Source: Pseudomonadota bacterium (GTDB lineage: Bacteria; Pseudomonadota; Alphaproteobacteria; Caulobacterales; Caulobacteraceae). From it: a DNA stretch of 13,071 nt. Positions 6,668 through 13,071 of this stretch are shown piece after piece (positions within the stretch are counted from its first letter, which is position 1; each line of letters starts with the position of its first letter). Both the position numbers and the translations under genes were made by a program. The stretch lies in NCBI GenBank assembly GCA_023434015.1, contig JAEYTM010000201.1, positions 1 through 13,071 on the forward strand. The letters run 5' to 3'. Under the pieces are notes generated by a model. That model saw nothing but the letters and a program-made list of their open reading frames with translations. It ran no database searches and was not told the DNA's origin.

Positions 6668-7513
6668 ATGGCTTTCACCCGACTGATCCGGGAGTTTCGC
6701 GGCCTCCAGGCCGTGCTCGACGGCCCGTCCTTCGCCCGCTACAGCGCCGCCACGCTCGCGAACGCCGCGGAGATCGCCCGCTCGCGCTCGTTGGTCGCGG
6801 CGGACCGTCGGATGCGCCGGCCTGTGCGCGTCCGCACCTGGCGCCACGACCTGGTCATCGACTGCGGCCTGATCGACCGGCAGATCGGCGACTTCGACCC
6901 GACCCTCACCTTCAGCGCGGTGCGCGAACTGTGCTGCCGCGACGTCTATTTCCGCGCCTTCGAGCCCTTCACCGGGCGCGGCCAGATGGTGCTCGACCTC
7001 GGCGCCAACCGCGGCCTGTTCAGCGCCCTGGCGGCCGCGGCGCTGGAGCCGGCCCGCATCGTCGCGGTCGAGCCGCAGGACGCCTACCTGGCGGCCTTCC
7101 GCGAACTGACCCGCGCGACCTCAGCCGAGATCACTCGCGTGGGGGCCTTCGTCGGGGCCGGCCCGATCAAGGACATGCTGCTGGAGACCCATCCCGACGT
7201 GCCGACCATCTCGCCGGCGGACCTGGTCGGCCCCGGCGAGCGCATCGCCTTCATCAAGGTCGATATCGAAGGCGCCGAAGCCAGCCTGATCGACGAGGGC
7301 GGCGCCTGGCTGGACCGGGTCGAGCGGATCGCCCTGGAAGCCCATCCCGGGCAATGCGACACGCCCGGGGTGCATGAAGCCCTGAAACGGGCCGGCCTGA
7401 CCGTGTTCGCCGCCGACCACCTCGGCGACCCCGCCCCGCCCGGCGAAGCCGAATTCATGTACGGCGCGCGTTCCCCCGACTATCTCCGCCCCCGGTATCG
7501 GGGGCAAAGCTGA
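6668..7513 (+). CDS. FkbM family SAM-dependent methyltransferase
   Basis: This 281-residue methyltransferase is likely to O-methylate a sugar of the repeat unit. The SAM-binding motif I is MVLDLGANRGLFSAL (Asp110), the acidic loop after strand 2 is VAVEPQ, and the FkbM signature is FIKVDIEGAEASLI (Asp199-Glu204), followed by ALEAHP. FkbM enzymes are common in polysaccharide and glycolipid loci. The start at 6668 lies one base after the stop of the glycosyltransferase (TGA-C-ATG). An in-frame extension to 6602 exists but would overlap the upstream gene and adds sequence unlike the family. No Shine-Dalgarno is seen, so translation is probably coupled to the upstream gene. The substrate is unknown. 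Confidence 0.93.
   Translation: MAFTRLIREFRGLQAVLDGPSFARYSAATLANAAEIARSRSLVAADRRMRRPVRVRTWRHDLVIDCGLIDRQIGDFDPTLTFSAVRELCCRDVYFRAFEPFTGRGQMVLDLGANRGLFSALAAAALEPARIVAVEPQDAYLAAFRELTRATSAEITRVGAFVGAGPIKDMLLETHPDVPTISPADLVGPGERIAFIKVDIEGAEASLIDEGGAWLDRVERIALEAHPGQCDTPGVHEALKRAGLTVFAADHLGDPAPPGEAEFMYGARSPDYLRPRYRGQS
7488..7505 (+). other. Strong GC hairpin within the 3' end of the FkbM gene
   Basis: GCCCCCG-GTAT-CGGGGGC forms a perfect 7-bp stem with a 4-nt loop, ending 6 nt before the stop codon. It encodes part of the C-terminal RPRYRGQS. The following bases are not T-rich, so it is not a standard terminator. It may protect the upstream mRNA segment or dampen expression of the flippase that starts 31 bp after the stop. 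Confidence 0.4.
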
Positions 7514-7544
7514 CTTCCCTCGACATCCACCGCGGCCGTCCTCG

Positions 7545-9038
7545 ATGAGTTCCAGCAGCCAGTTCCGCGTGAATTCGGCGTGGATGATGGTCCTGGCCGT
7601 CGCTCAGCGGCTGATCGGAGCCGTCTCGACCGCCGTCATCGCCAACGCTCTCGGACCGGCGCAACTCGGCGCCTACGCGGTCGCCACAACGACGGCGAAC
7701 AATGCCTATGGCGTGAGCCGGCTTGGCGTCGACATGGGCGTCCATGTTCTCGCCTCCGCGAAGGACCCCGTCGCCGAGAAGGCAGAGCTGGAGGAGCTTC
7801 TCGGCGTCGCAACGACGCTCTTCCTTGGGATGGCGGCCTTGGGCGCGATGGGCTGCATCGTCTTCTCCGCGCCCATCGCCTTGCTGTTGTTCCGCACGGA
7901 CGAGTTGCTGCCGTTCGTCCAGATCGCGGCGCTGCTGCTCTTCGGCCAGGTCGTCACCCAGCTCGCCTATGTGATCTTCGCCGGCCTGCACACCTTTCGC
8001 GCCTATGCCCGCATCCTGATGATCGTATCGCCGCTCGTCGCGATCGCCACCGCCCTCACGGCCCTGGTCTCGGGCGCGTTCAGGGTGGCCTTCGTCGCCG
8101 GCGCCGCACAGGTCGTTCTGGGCGCGGCCCTGGTTATGGTCGCGATCCGGACGGCGCACGGAATGGGTCTGAACATCCGCCCCCGGCTTGGGGCCCGGCC
8201 GGTGACGGCGATCCTGAGGGTCGGCCTGCCCTTCTATCTGGCGGGGCTGATCGCCCTGCCCGTCGACTATCTCGCCCAGGCCAGCCTCGTTCGCGGTCAC
8301 AGCGTCTCGGCGCTTGGCGACCTGCGCGTCGTCGTCGCGATCATCGCCGTCGTGTCGCTGCTTCCGGGCGCCCTGAACGGCCCGATGATCTCCGCGTTCA
8401 GCCGGATCCATGGCGGCGCACGGGACATCGACGCCCTGTTCTCGCAAACCCTGCGCGGCGTCTGGACGGTCGCCCTGTTCGGCAGCCTGGTGGTCGGCCT
8501 CGCCTGGCCCCTGCTCGTGAGCCTGTTCGGCGCCGACTACGACGACGCGAGGACCATTGGCTTCATCGCGCTGATCTACGCCGTGGGGGTATGCCTGCGT
8601 AACGTGTGGTCCAACCGTCTGCTTTCGTCAGAGCGGCAGGGATTGCTGGTGCTGGTGAATTCCGCGGACGCCGTCGTGTTCGCCATCTGCGCGCTGCTGC
8701 TGGTTCCGCGGTTCGGGCTGGCCGGATACCTGGTGGCCCAGGCCTCCGGCGTCGTCGCCCCCCTGCTCGGCGCAACGGCGGTGGCGCTCGTCGGGGGCCA
8801 TCGCGCGGTGGTGAGAAGCTACCTCATCGGCGGCGCGCTCAGCGTTCTCGCGCTCGCCCTGGTCACCTGGTTCAACCTCGGCTCGGCGGCCCTGGCGACC
8901 AGGATCGCGGCGGCCGCCATCGCCGGTACGGCTCTGGCCGCCACCTGGAGCCTGACGATGATCCATGCCGCCGAACGGCGTGCGATGGTGGCGGCCGTCT
9001 CGAACGGCCTGGCGAACGTGCGGGGCGGGCGCAAATGA
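7545..9038 (+). CDS. Wzx-type oligosaccharide flippase (polysaccharide transporter, MOP superfamily)
   Basis: This 497-residue protein consists almost entirely of hydrophobic segments, about 12-14 predicted membrane helices, the size and character of Wzx/PST flippases. The N-terminal pattern (NSAWMMVLAVAQRLIGAVST, then ALGPAQLGAYAVATT, residues about 9-50) matches the conserved first two helices of the family, including the Leu-Gly-x-x-x-x-Gly-x-Tyr/Phe motif. Charged residues are confined to short loops. It would move undecaprenyl-linked repeat units across the inner membrane, after the two glycosyltransferases have acted. It begins 31 bp after the FkbM gene, just past a hairpin, with a poor ribosome binding site. 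Some codons and stretches look slightly less GC-rich than in the neighbours, which is common for flippases and not by itself a sign of transfer. No Wzy polymerase is visible, so it must lie elsewhere. Confidence 0.9.
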   Translation: MSSSSQFRVNSAWMMVLAVAQRLIGAVSTAVIANALGPAQLGAYAVATTTANNAYGVSRLGVDMGVHVLASAKDPVAEKAELEELLGVATTLFLGMAALGAMGCIVFSAPIALLLFRTDELLPFVQIAALLLFGQVVTQLAYVIFAGLHTFRAYARILMIVSPLVAIATALTALVSGAFRVAFVAGAAQVVLGAALVMVAIRTAHGMGLNIRPRLGARPVTAILRVGLPFYLAGLIALPVDYLAQASLVRGHSVSALGDLRVVVAIIAVVSLLPGALNGPMISAFSRIHGGARDIDALFSQTLRGVWTVALFGSLVVGLAWPLLVSLFGADYDDARTIGFIALIYAVGVCLRNVWSNRLLSSERQGLLVLVNSADAVVFAICALLLVPRFGLAGYLVAQASGVVAPLLGATAVALVGGHRAVVRSYLIGGALSVLALALVTWFNLGSAALATRIAAAAIAGTALAATWSLTMIHAAERRAMVAAVSNGLANVRGGRK

Positions 9039-9061
9039 TCCGACGGGAACGCCCCACTTGT

Positions 9062-9077
9062 CGCGCGACCGCGCGAC
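9062..9077. repeat. Tandem 8-bp repeat in the flippase-methyltransferase gap
   Basis: CGCGCGAC is repeated twice head to tail. The first copy also belongs to the 10-bp palindrome GTCGCGCGAC (9060-9069). It sits in the 67-bp gap (9039-9105) before the methyltransferase. TTGTCGC at 9058-9064 resembles a Caulobacter -35 element, but no matching -10 follows. The role is unknown. Confidence 0.3.
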
Positions 9078-9105
9078 CGTGCCGGATGCTCAGAAGGGGT
9101 GGAAT

Positions 9106-9972
9106 ATGAGAGGCGGAGCCAAACGCAGCGAGGAGGTTCCGCTGCAGGACGTGCAGGCGGCCAACCAGGCTTGGTGGACCGACCACACGATGAGCTACGA
9201 CTGGAACGACAAGATTGCCCGGCCGCCCTTCAGCGCCGAATGGTTCGAGGATGCCGACCGCCGGTTCATCCACGGCGCGCGGCTTTTCGCCCATGACCGC
9301 CAGCCGTTCGACCAGCTGATCCCCTTCGGCGACCTCAAGGGAAAGCGCGTCCTCGAGATCGGCTGCGGCATGGGTCTGCATTCGGAGCTGATGGCCCGGG
9401 CCGGAGCGGAGCTGACCTCCATCGACCTGTCGCCCACGTCGGTGGACGCCACGACGCACCGGTTCGCCCTCAAGGGCCTGCAGGGCGACGTGCGCCAGAT
9501 GGATGCCGAGACGCTGGCATTTCCGGACGGGACTTTCGATTTTGTCTGGTCCTGGGGAGTCATCCACCATTCGGCCCACACCGGCCGGGTCATCCGGGAG
9601 ATTCACCGGGTCCTCAAGCCCGGCGGAGAGTGCCGGGTGATGGTCTACAACCTGGCAGGCATGCCCGCCTATCTGACCATGATGCTCGAATACTCCTGGA
9701 AGTTCTGGAGGGGGAAATCGCTGGACGAATGCCTGTGGGCGACAACGGACGGCTTCACCGCCCGCTACTACTCGCGCGACATGCTCAGCGACATCTTCAG
9801 CATCTTCTTCGATCCGGTCTCCGTGACCACCTACGGCCAGGATGCGGACGCCGTTCCGCTGCCTGCAAAACTACGCAGGGCGATACTGAAATGGACCCCC
9901 GAGGCGCGGCAGCGGGAACTGGTCAGGCGCCGCGGCGCGTTCCTGTTCGCCACCGCGATCAAGCCGGCCTGA
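9106..9972 (+). CDS. Class I SAM-dependent methyltransferase (Methyltransf_11/25 type)
   Basis: This 288-residue cytoplasmic enzyme has a Rossmann-type methyltransferase core: motif I VLEIGCGMG (residues 82-90, Glu84), acidic strand-2 end LTSIDLSP, motif II region DAETLAFPDGTFDFVWSWGVIHH, and HRVLKPGGECRVMVYN. The N-terminus carries ANQAWWTDHTMSYDWND, a lead-in I associate with sugar- or lipid-directed methyltransferases in polysaccharide loci. The region after about residue 185 (YNLAGMPAYLTMMLEYSWKF) is hydrophobic and may contact a lipid-linked substrate. The ATG at 9106 is chosen because AAGGGG lies 6 nt upstream; an in-frame extension to 8965 would overlap the flippase and is not family-like. 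The last 14 bp overlap the convergent glycosyltransferase. The substrate is unknown; with the FkbM gene it implies at least two methylation steps. Confidence 0.9.
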   Translation: MRGGAKRSEEVPLQDVQAANQAWWTDHTMSYDWNDKIARPPFSAEWFEDADRRFIHGARLFAHDRQPFDQLIPFGDLKGKRVLEIGCGMGLHSELMARAGAELTSIDLSPTSVDATTHRFALKGLQGDVRQMDAETLAFPDGTFDFVWSWGVIHHSAHTGRVIREIHRVLKPGGECRVMVYNLAGMPAYLTMMLEYSWKFWRGKSLDECLWATTDGFTARYYSRDMLSDIFSIFFDPVSVTTYGQDADAVPLPAKLRRAILKWTPEARQRELVRRRGAFLFATAIKPA

Positions 9973-11218
9973 CTTGCTCCAGCAGGCTGTCATAGGCGTT
10001 CAGGTACACGTCGCCGGCCACCTCGTCGGCGTAGCGTCGGCGGACGGTCTCCAGGCCTGCCAGGCCTATGGATTGTGCGTGAGCGGGGTCGGCGATCAGG
10101 CGGCAGAGCCGGTCCGCCAGCGCGTCCGCGTCGCCGATCTCCACCAGGTAGCCATCGACGCCGTCGGTGATGATCCCGTCGGGACCGCCGCTGCGGGTGG
10201 AGACCACCGGCGTCGCCGACGCCATGGCCTCGATCACCACGATGCCGAAGCCTTCCTCGTCCGAGGGCACGGCGAGGCATGCGGCGTTGCGATAGAGCTC
10301 GGCGAGCCGAGGCCCGTCCGGGCGGGACTCGAACCGGATGCGGTCGGCGAGGCCAGCCTCGCGTGCGCCCTGCCAGAATACCTCCGGCGGACCGTCAAAT
10401 CCGGCGAGCAGCAGGTCGGGCGCATCCTCGCGGCAGGCCACGACCCGGCGATAGGTTTCGAGCAACAGCAGGGGATTCTTCCGCACGTCCGAAAAGCGGC
10501 CCACGGCCAGGATGTAAGGCCGCTCGACCGAGCGCTCGGCCGCAGGTTGGAACAGGGCCGTGTCGACCCCCGGCGGCGCGTAGATCACGCGAGTCGGCCG
10601 TCCGGCGTTTGCGGCGCGTGCATGGGCTTCCATCCAGGGATTTTCGACCATCACGGCGTCGACCTGGCGCAGCGCCTGTTCGTCGAGCCGGGCAGTGACC
10701 TGGGTCATCGCCCGTCGCCACAATGCCTTGGCCCCCCGGTTTGCCCAGGCCCGCGAGCGCCGCTCGACCGCGGTCAGGGTCGCCACCTGGAGAAGAACCG
10801 GCGCGCCGAGCCCGACCACCGGCAAGGCCCACGACGGCGCCCCGGCGACCACCTGGATCAGGTCGCAGCCGCGGAGCAGCCGCGCCAGGGGCGCGCGGGG
10901 CTGAAGCCTCTGGAACTCGATCTCTCCGAGATTTGCGCCGACATGGACGAAGTCATGGCCATGGCAATGCCCGCTTCGGGTGACGACGCCCCTGCCCCAG
11001 GTAGACGGCCGGGCGATGAGCAGGCTGCAGTCGTCACTTGCGGACGTGGCCAGCGAGATCACGCGCGCCTGGAAGTCCGGGCGTCGCGATATGGCCCGCA
11101 GGATGAATTCGGCGACCGTCGGGACCCCGCCCGTGTCCTCGAAGGACGGCACCACAAGACCGATCGTCCGCTTGCGCCCGCCGTCGGGATTCGCGCGATG
11201 GTTTTGCGTCAAGCTCAT
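9959..11218 (-). CDS. Glycosyltransferase family 4, second copy (minus strand)
   Basis: This 419-residue GT-B enzyme begins with KRTIGLVVPSFEDTGGVPTV, whose Gly-Gly-Val pattern is typical of the donor-proximal N-terminal loop in GT4 enzymes. The C-terminal domain starts at YILAVGRFSDVRKNPLLLL (the Gly-Arg and Lys of the GT4 family) and continues with LLLAGFDGP and LAELYRNAACLAVPSDEEGFG. It has the E-x7-E motif (Glu322 and Glu330 in EEGFGIVVIEAM). The frame could extend upstream to 11401, but the ATG at 11218 fits the family start; the extension would lie across the neighbouring promoter and amidotransferase start. The plus strand is also open for 462 codons here, but only the minus strand shows family motifs. 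It is divergent from the amidotransferase gene (131 bp apart) and overlaps the methyltransferase gene by 14 bp. It probably adds another sugar to the same repeat unit. Confidence 0.93.
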   Translation of the reverse strand: MSLTQNHRANPDGGRKRTIGLVVPSFEDTGGVPTVAEFILRAISRRPDFQARVISLATSASDDCSLLIARPSTWGRGVVTRSGHCHGHDFVHVGANLGEIEFQRLQPRAPLARLLRGCDLIQVVAGAPSWALPVVGLGAPVLLQVATLTAVERRSRAWANRGAKALWRRAMTQVTARLDEQALRQVDAVMVENPWMEAHARAANAGRPTRVIYAPPGVDTALFQPAAERSVERPYILAVGRFSDVRKNPLLLLETYRRVVACREDAPDLLLAGFDGPPEVFWQGAREAGLADRIRFESRPDGPRLAELYRNAACLAVPSDEEGFGIVVIEAMASATPVVSTRSGGPDGIITDGVDGYLVEIGDADALADRLCRLIADPAHAQSIGLAGLETVRRRYADEVAGDVYLNAYDSLLEQVRPA

Positions 11219-11233
11219 CGCGCCCGCTATAAG
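11204..11233 (+). promoter_or_regulatory. Candidate promoter of the amidotransferase gene
   Basis: TTGCGT (11204-11209) and TATAAG (11228-11233) are separated by 18 bp. The -10 matches the sigma-70 consensus at five of six positions and contains the octamer CCGCTATA also found before the phosphotransferase. The -35 overlaps the first codons of the divergent glycosyltransferase. A start near 11240 would give a leader of about 110 nt. The core CGCT-ATA-AGCG is symmetric, so the minus strand reads TTATAG about 10 nt before the glycosyltransferase ATG, which would give a nearly leaderless transcript; no good minus-strand -35 is seen. Confidence 0.42.
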
Positions 11234-11317
11234 CGAAGCTTCCCGCGCGGAACACTGAATTACCAGGGCGGCGGCGATGCCTCGACGCCCAGCCCGCTCC
11301 TCACAGGCCGCAGGACC

Positions 11318-11362
11318 ATGCGTCGCCTCGCCAAGCTTCCGGTGCGCCCATGTGCGGCATAG
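11318..11362 (+). CDS. Possible 14-aa leader ORF overlapping the amidotransferase start
   Basis: ATG at 11318 follows CAGGA (11311-11315) with a 2-nt gap, a better Shine-Dalgarno-like run than the one before the amidotransferase ATG at 11350, though it sits close. The ORF encodes MRRLAKLPVRPCAA and ends at TAG 11360-11362, so it overlaps the first 13 bases of the amidotransferase gene in another frame. Such an arrangement could couple translation by termination-reinitiation. The peptide is basic and has no run of one amino acid that would suggest attenuation. It may be chance. Confidence 0.28.
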   Translation: MRRLAKLPVRPCAA

Positions 11363-13071
11363 CCGGCGTACTGCTCCCGCCGGACGCGGAGCTGGCCGCA
11401 CCGGTCGCGCGGATGTGCGAGAGCCTGCGGCCCCGCGGGCCGGATGCCGCGGGCGAGTGGTTCGACCGCGCGCGCGGCGTCGGCCTGGGTCATCGCCGCC
11501 TGTCGATCATCGACCTGGACGCCCGGGCCAACCAGCCGCTCGGACGGGACGGCGACGGTCTGCGCATCGTCTTCAACGGCGAGATCTACAACTATCGCGA
11601 ACTCGGCCGGGAGCTCGAGCAACAGGGAGTGCGGCTGCGCACCACCAGCGACACCGAGGTGATCCTGGAGCTGTACCGCCGCCTCGGCCCGGCGGCCTTC
11701 CCCCGGCTGCGCGGCATGTTCGCCCTGGCGATCTGGGACCCGGCGCGCGACGCCCTGGTGCTGGCGCGCGACCCCTATGGCATCAAGCCGCTGTATGTCG
11801 CCCGCACGGCGCGGGGCGTATTGTTCGCCTCGCAGGTCAAGGCGCTGATGGCGACCGGGCTGGTGTCGGCGGCGCCGGACAACGCGGGCGTCGCCGGCTT
11901 CCATCTCTGGGGCAGCGTGCCGGAGCCGTTCACCGTCCATCGCGACGTGACCGCGGCGACGCCGGGCGCGGTGACCCTTCTGGGGCGCGACGGGAGCGCC
12001 CGGGTGGAACGGTTCGCCGATGTCGCCGCCGCCTGGGCGGTCAGCTCGCCCCCGCCGCAGGACGTGGCGGCCCGGGTGCGGGCCGCGCTGGCCTCGACGG
12101 TGGAGGCCCATCTCGTCGCCGACGTCCCCGTCGCGGTCCTGCTGTCCGGCGGGGTGGATTCGGGCGTCATCGCCGCCCTGATGGCCGAGCGCGGCCAGAG
12201 CGTCGAGGGTGTCACCATCAGCTTCGCGACCTTCGAGGGCGGGCCGAACGACGAGGTTCCGCGCGCTCGCGAGATCGCCGGGGCCTATGGCCTGCGCCAC
12301 ACCGTCCGCCGGGTGGAGCGCGAGGAGTTCGAAGCCGACACGGCGGCGATCCTGCAGGCCATGGATCAGCCGTCGATCGACGGGGTGAACACCTGGTTCG
12401 CGGCCAAGGCGATCGCCGAGCGCGGCTACAAGGTGGCGCTGTCCGGTGTCGGCGGCGACGAGCTGTTCTGCGGCTACGACAGCTTCCGCTCGGTCCCGCG
12501 CCTGCGCCGGCTTGCGCGGTTGTCGCGGCTGGCGGGACCGGCGGCCGACCCGGCCCTGGCGGCCGCCGCCCGGCTGACCGGCAAGCCCAAGCTCGCCGGG
12601 CTCGCCCGCTTCGGCGCCACTCTGGAAGGCGCCTATCAGCTTCGCCGGGGCGTGCTGGCGCCGAACGAATTGCCACGGGTCATGTCGCGGGAGGCCGCCC
12701 GCGAGGGACTGGAGCGGCTGGCCGCCGAGGCTGGCGGTTCGGCGACGGGCGCGGCCACGGAGACCGGCGCCGTCGCGGTGCTGGAATCGACCCGCTACCT
12801 GCGCAACCAGCTACTGCGCGACAGCGACTGGGCCAGCATGGCGCACGGGCTGGAGCTGCGCACCCCGCTGGTCGACTGGCGCCTGCTGCAGGACCTCGCC
12901 CCCCTCGCGCCGCATTTCCTGGACGGCGCGGGCAAGCGGCTGATGGCGCAATCCCCGGCGCGGCCGCTGCCGGCGGCGGTGGTCGAGCACCGCAAGACCG
13001 GCTTCTCCCTGCCCATCGGCGCCTGGCTGGCCGAGGGCGCCGTTTCGCCGCCCGACGCCCCGCAGCAGCCC
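11350..13071 (+). CDS. asnB: Asparagine synthase-type glutamine amidotransferase (glutamine-hydrolysing), 3'-truncated
   Basis: The frame is open from ATG 11350 to the right edge (574 residues); the family is usually about 600-650, so only the C-terminal end is missing. The N-terminal class II amidotransferase domain starts MCGIAGV, with Cys2 as the nucleophile after Met removal, and contains LRPRGPDAAGEW, GHRRLSIIDLD, FNGEIYNYREL and TSDTEVILELY. The synthetase domain has the ATP-pyrophosphatase loop LLSGGVDSG (Ser266-Ser271), SGVGGDELFCGYDSF (from Ser365), RDSDWASMAHGLELRTPLVD and HRKTGFSLPIGAWL. All catalytic motifs look intact. In housekeeping use it makes asparagine from aspartate; homologues inside polysaccharide loci are thought to amidate uronic acids or similar sugars, and the context favours that here (inference). 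The start Met is fixed by the need for Cys at position 2; no good ribosome binding site precedes it, but a short leader ORF overlaps it. Confidence 0.94.
   Translation, partial: MCGIAGVLLPPDAELAAPVARMCESLRPRGPDAAGEWFDRARGVGLGHRRLSIIDLDARANQPLGRDGDGLRIVFNGEIYNYRELGRELEQQGVRLRTTSDTEVILELYRRLGPAAFPRLRGMFALAIWDPARDALVLARDPYGIKPLYVARTARGVLFASQVKALMATGLVSAAPDNAGVAGFHLWGSVPEPFTVHRDVTAATPGAVTLLGRDGSARVERFADVAAAWAVSSPPPQDVAARVRAALASTVEAHLVADVPVAVLLSGGVDSGVIAALMAERGQSVEGVTISFATFEGGPNDEVPRAREIAGAYGLRHTVRRVEREEFEADTAAILQAMDQPSIDGVNTWFAAKAIAERGYKVALSGVGGDELFCGYDSFRSVPRLRRLARLSRLAGPAADPALAAAARLTGKPKLAGLARFGATLEGAYQLRRGVLAPNELPRVMSREAAREGLERLAAEAGGSATGAATETGAVAVLESTRYLRNQLLRDSDWASMAHGLELRTPLVDWRLLQDLAPLAPHFLDGAGKRLMAQSPARPLPAAVVEHRKTGFSLPIGAWLAEGAVSPPDAPQQP

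Noticed and set aside
4020..6678. Two long minus-strand open frames (about 496 and 465 codons) opposite the phosphotransferase and the first glycosyltransferase
   Set aside because: They mirror the codon structure of the plus-strand genes, have no recognisable motifs, and overlap each other and two well-supported genes.
7455..8447. 330-codon minus-strand open frame opposite the flippase
   Set aside because: Highly polar Asp/Gly/Arg/Gln-rich translation, the expected reverse image of hydrophobic membrane helices; no motifs.
9974..11362. 462-codon plus-strand open frame opposite the minus-strand glycosyltransferase
   Set aside because: Its translation is low-complexity (Gly/Arg/Asp/Pro-rich) without family motifs, while the minus strand shows a complete GT4 protein. 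Long antisense frames are expected in GC-rich coding DNA. Only its last 15 codons are kept, as a separate possible leader.
11219..11401. 61-residue N-terminal extension of the minus-strand glycosyltransferase
   Set aside because: It would cross the divergent promoter region and the start of the amidotransferase gene, and its sequence is unlike the family, which normally begins close to the first beta strand.
1385..13071. XrtA/PEP-CTERM exosortase-associated EPS locus
   Set aside because: An amidotransferase and a beta-barrel are present, but the co-polymerase and kinase are fused, and no exosortase, PEP-CTERM protein or XrtA-specific gene is visible.
1..13071. Mobile element, phage, CRISPR, toxin-antitoxin or defence system
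   Set aside because: No transposase, integrase, repeat-spacer array, nuclease or toxin-like gene was found; every larger gene fits polysaccharide biosynthesis.

Overview
The window is a stretch of an exopolysaccharide (EPS) biosynthesis and export locus from a very GC-rich Gram-negative bacterium. An outer-membrane beta-barrel with a C-terminal Phe, a fused Wzz/tyrosine-kinase co-polymerase, weak ribosome binding sites and two copies of a CCGCTATA element (resembling the Caulobacter housekeeping-sigma -10 consensus) suggest an alphaproteobacterium, most likely of the Caulobacter/Phenylobacterium type. That placement is inference; a sphingomonad is not excluded.

Layout. (1) 2-1264 (+): 3' part of a BBP2_2-type outer-membrane beta-barrel, cut by the left edge. 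(2) 1385-3622 (+): Wzc/GumC-like polysaccharide co-polymerase and tyrosine autokinase. (3) 3632-3907 (-): unrecognised 91-residue membrane protein, convergent with the kinase; a perfect hairpin at the junction contains both stop codons. (4) 3908-4106: divergent promoter region with a perfect 17-bp palindrome. (5) 4107-9972 (+): a tight series of polyprenyl-phosphate sugar-phosphate transferase, GT4 glycosyltransferase, FkbM methyltransferase, Wzx-type flippase and class I methyltransferase. (6) 9959-11218 (-): a second GT4 glycosyltransferase whose 3' end overlaps the methyltransferase by 14 bp. (7) 11350-13071 (+): asparagine-synthase-type glutamine amidotransferase, cut by the right edge and preceded by a possible 14-codon leader ORF.

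How the genes could work together (inference from families): the phosphotransferase loads the first sugar-phosphate onto undecaprenyl phosphate, the two GT4 enzymes add sugars, the two methyltransferases and the amidotransferase decorate the repeat unit (O-methyl groups, amidated uronic acids), Wzx flips the lipid-linked unit, and the Wzc-like kinase controls polymerisation and export with the outer-membrane barrel. No Wzy polymerase, Wza/OPX export protein, kinase phosphatase or sugar-nucleotide synthesis gene is visible, so the locus extends beyond the window.

No rRNA, tRNA, CRISPR array, insertion sequence, prophage or U-tract terminator was seen, and no gene-free stretch exceeds about 200 bp. 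The region looks like a fairly ordinary, decorated Wzx/Wzy-type EPS locus. The less explained parts are the small divergent membrane protein with its palindromic control region, the two stop-codon-interlocked convergent junctions, and the leader ORF at the amidotransferase.
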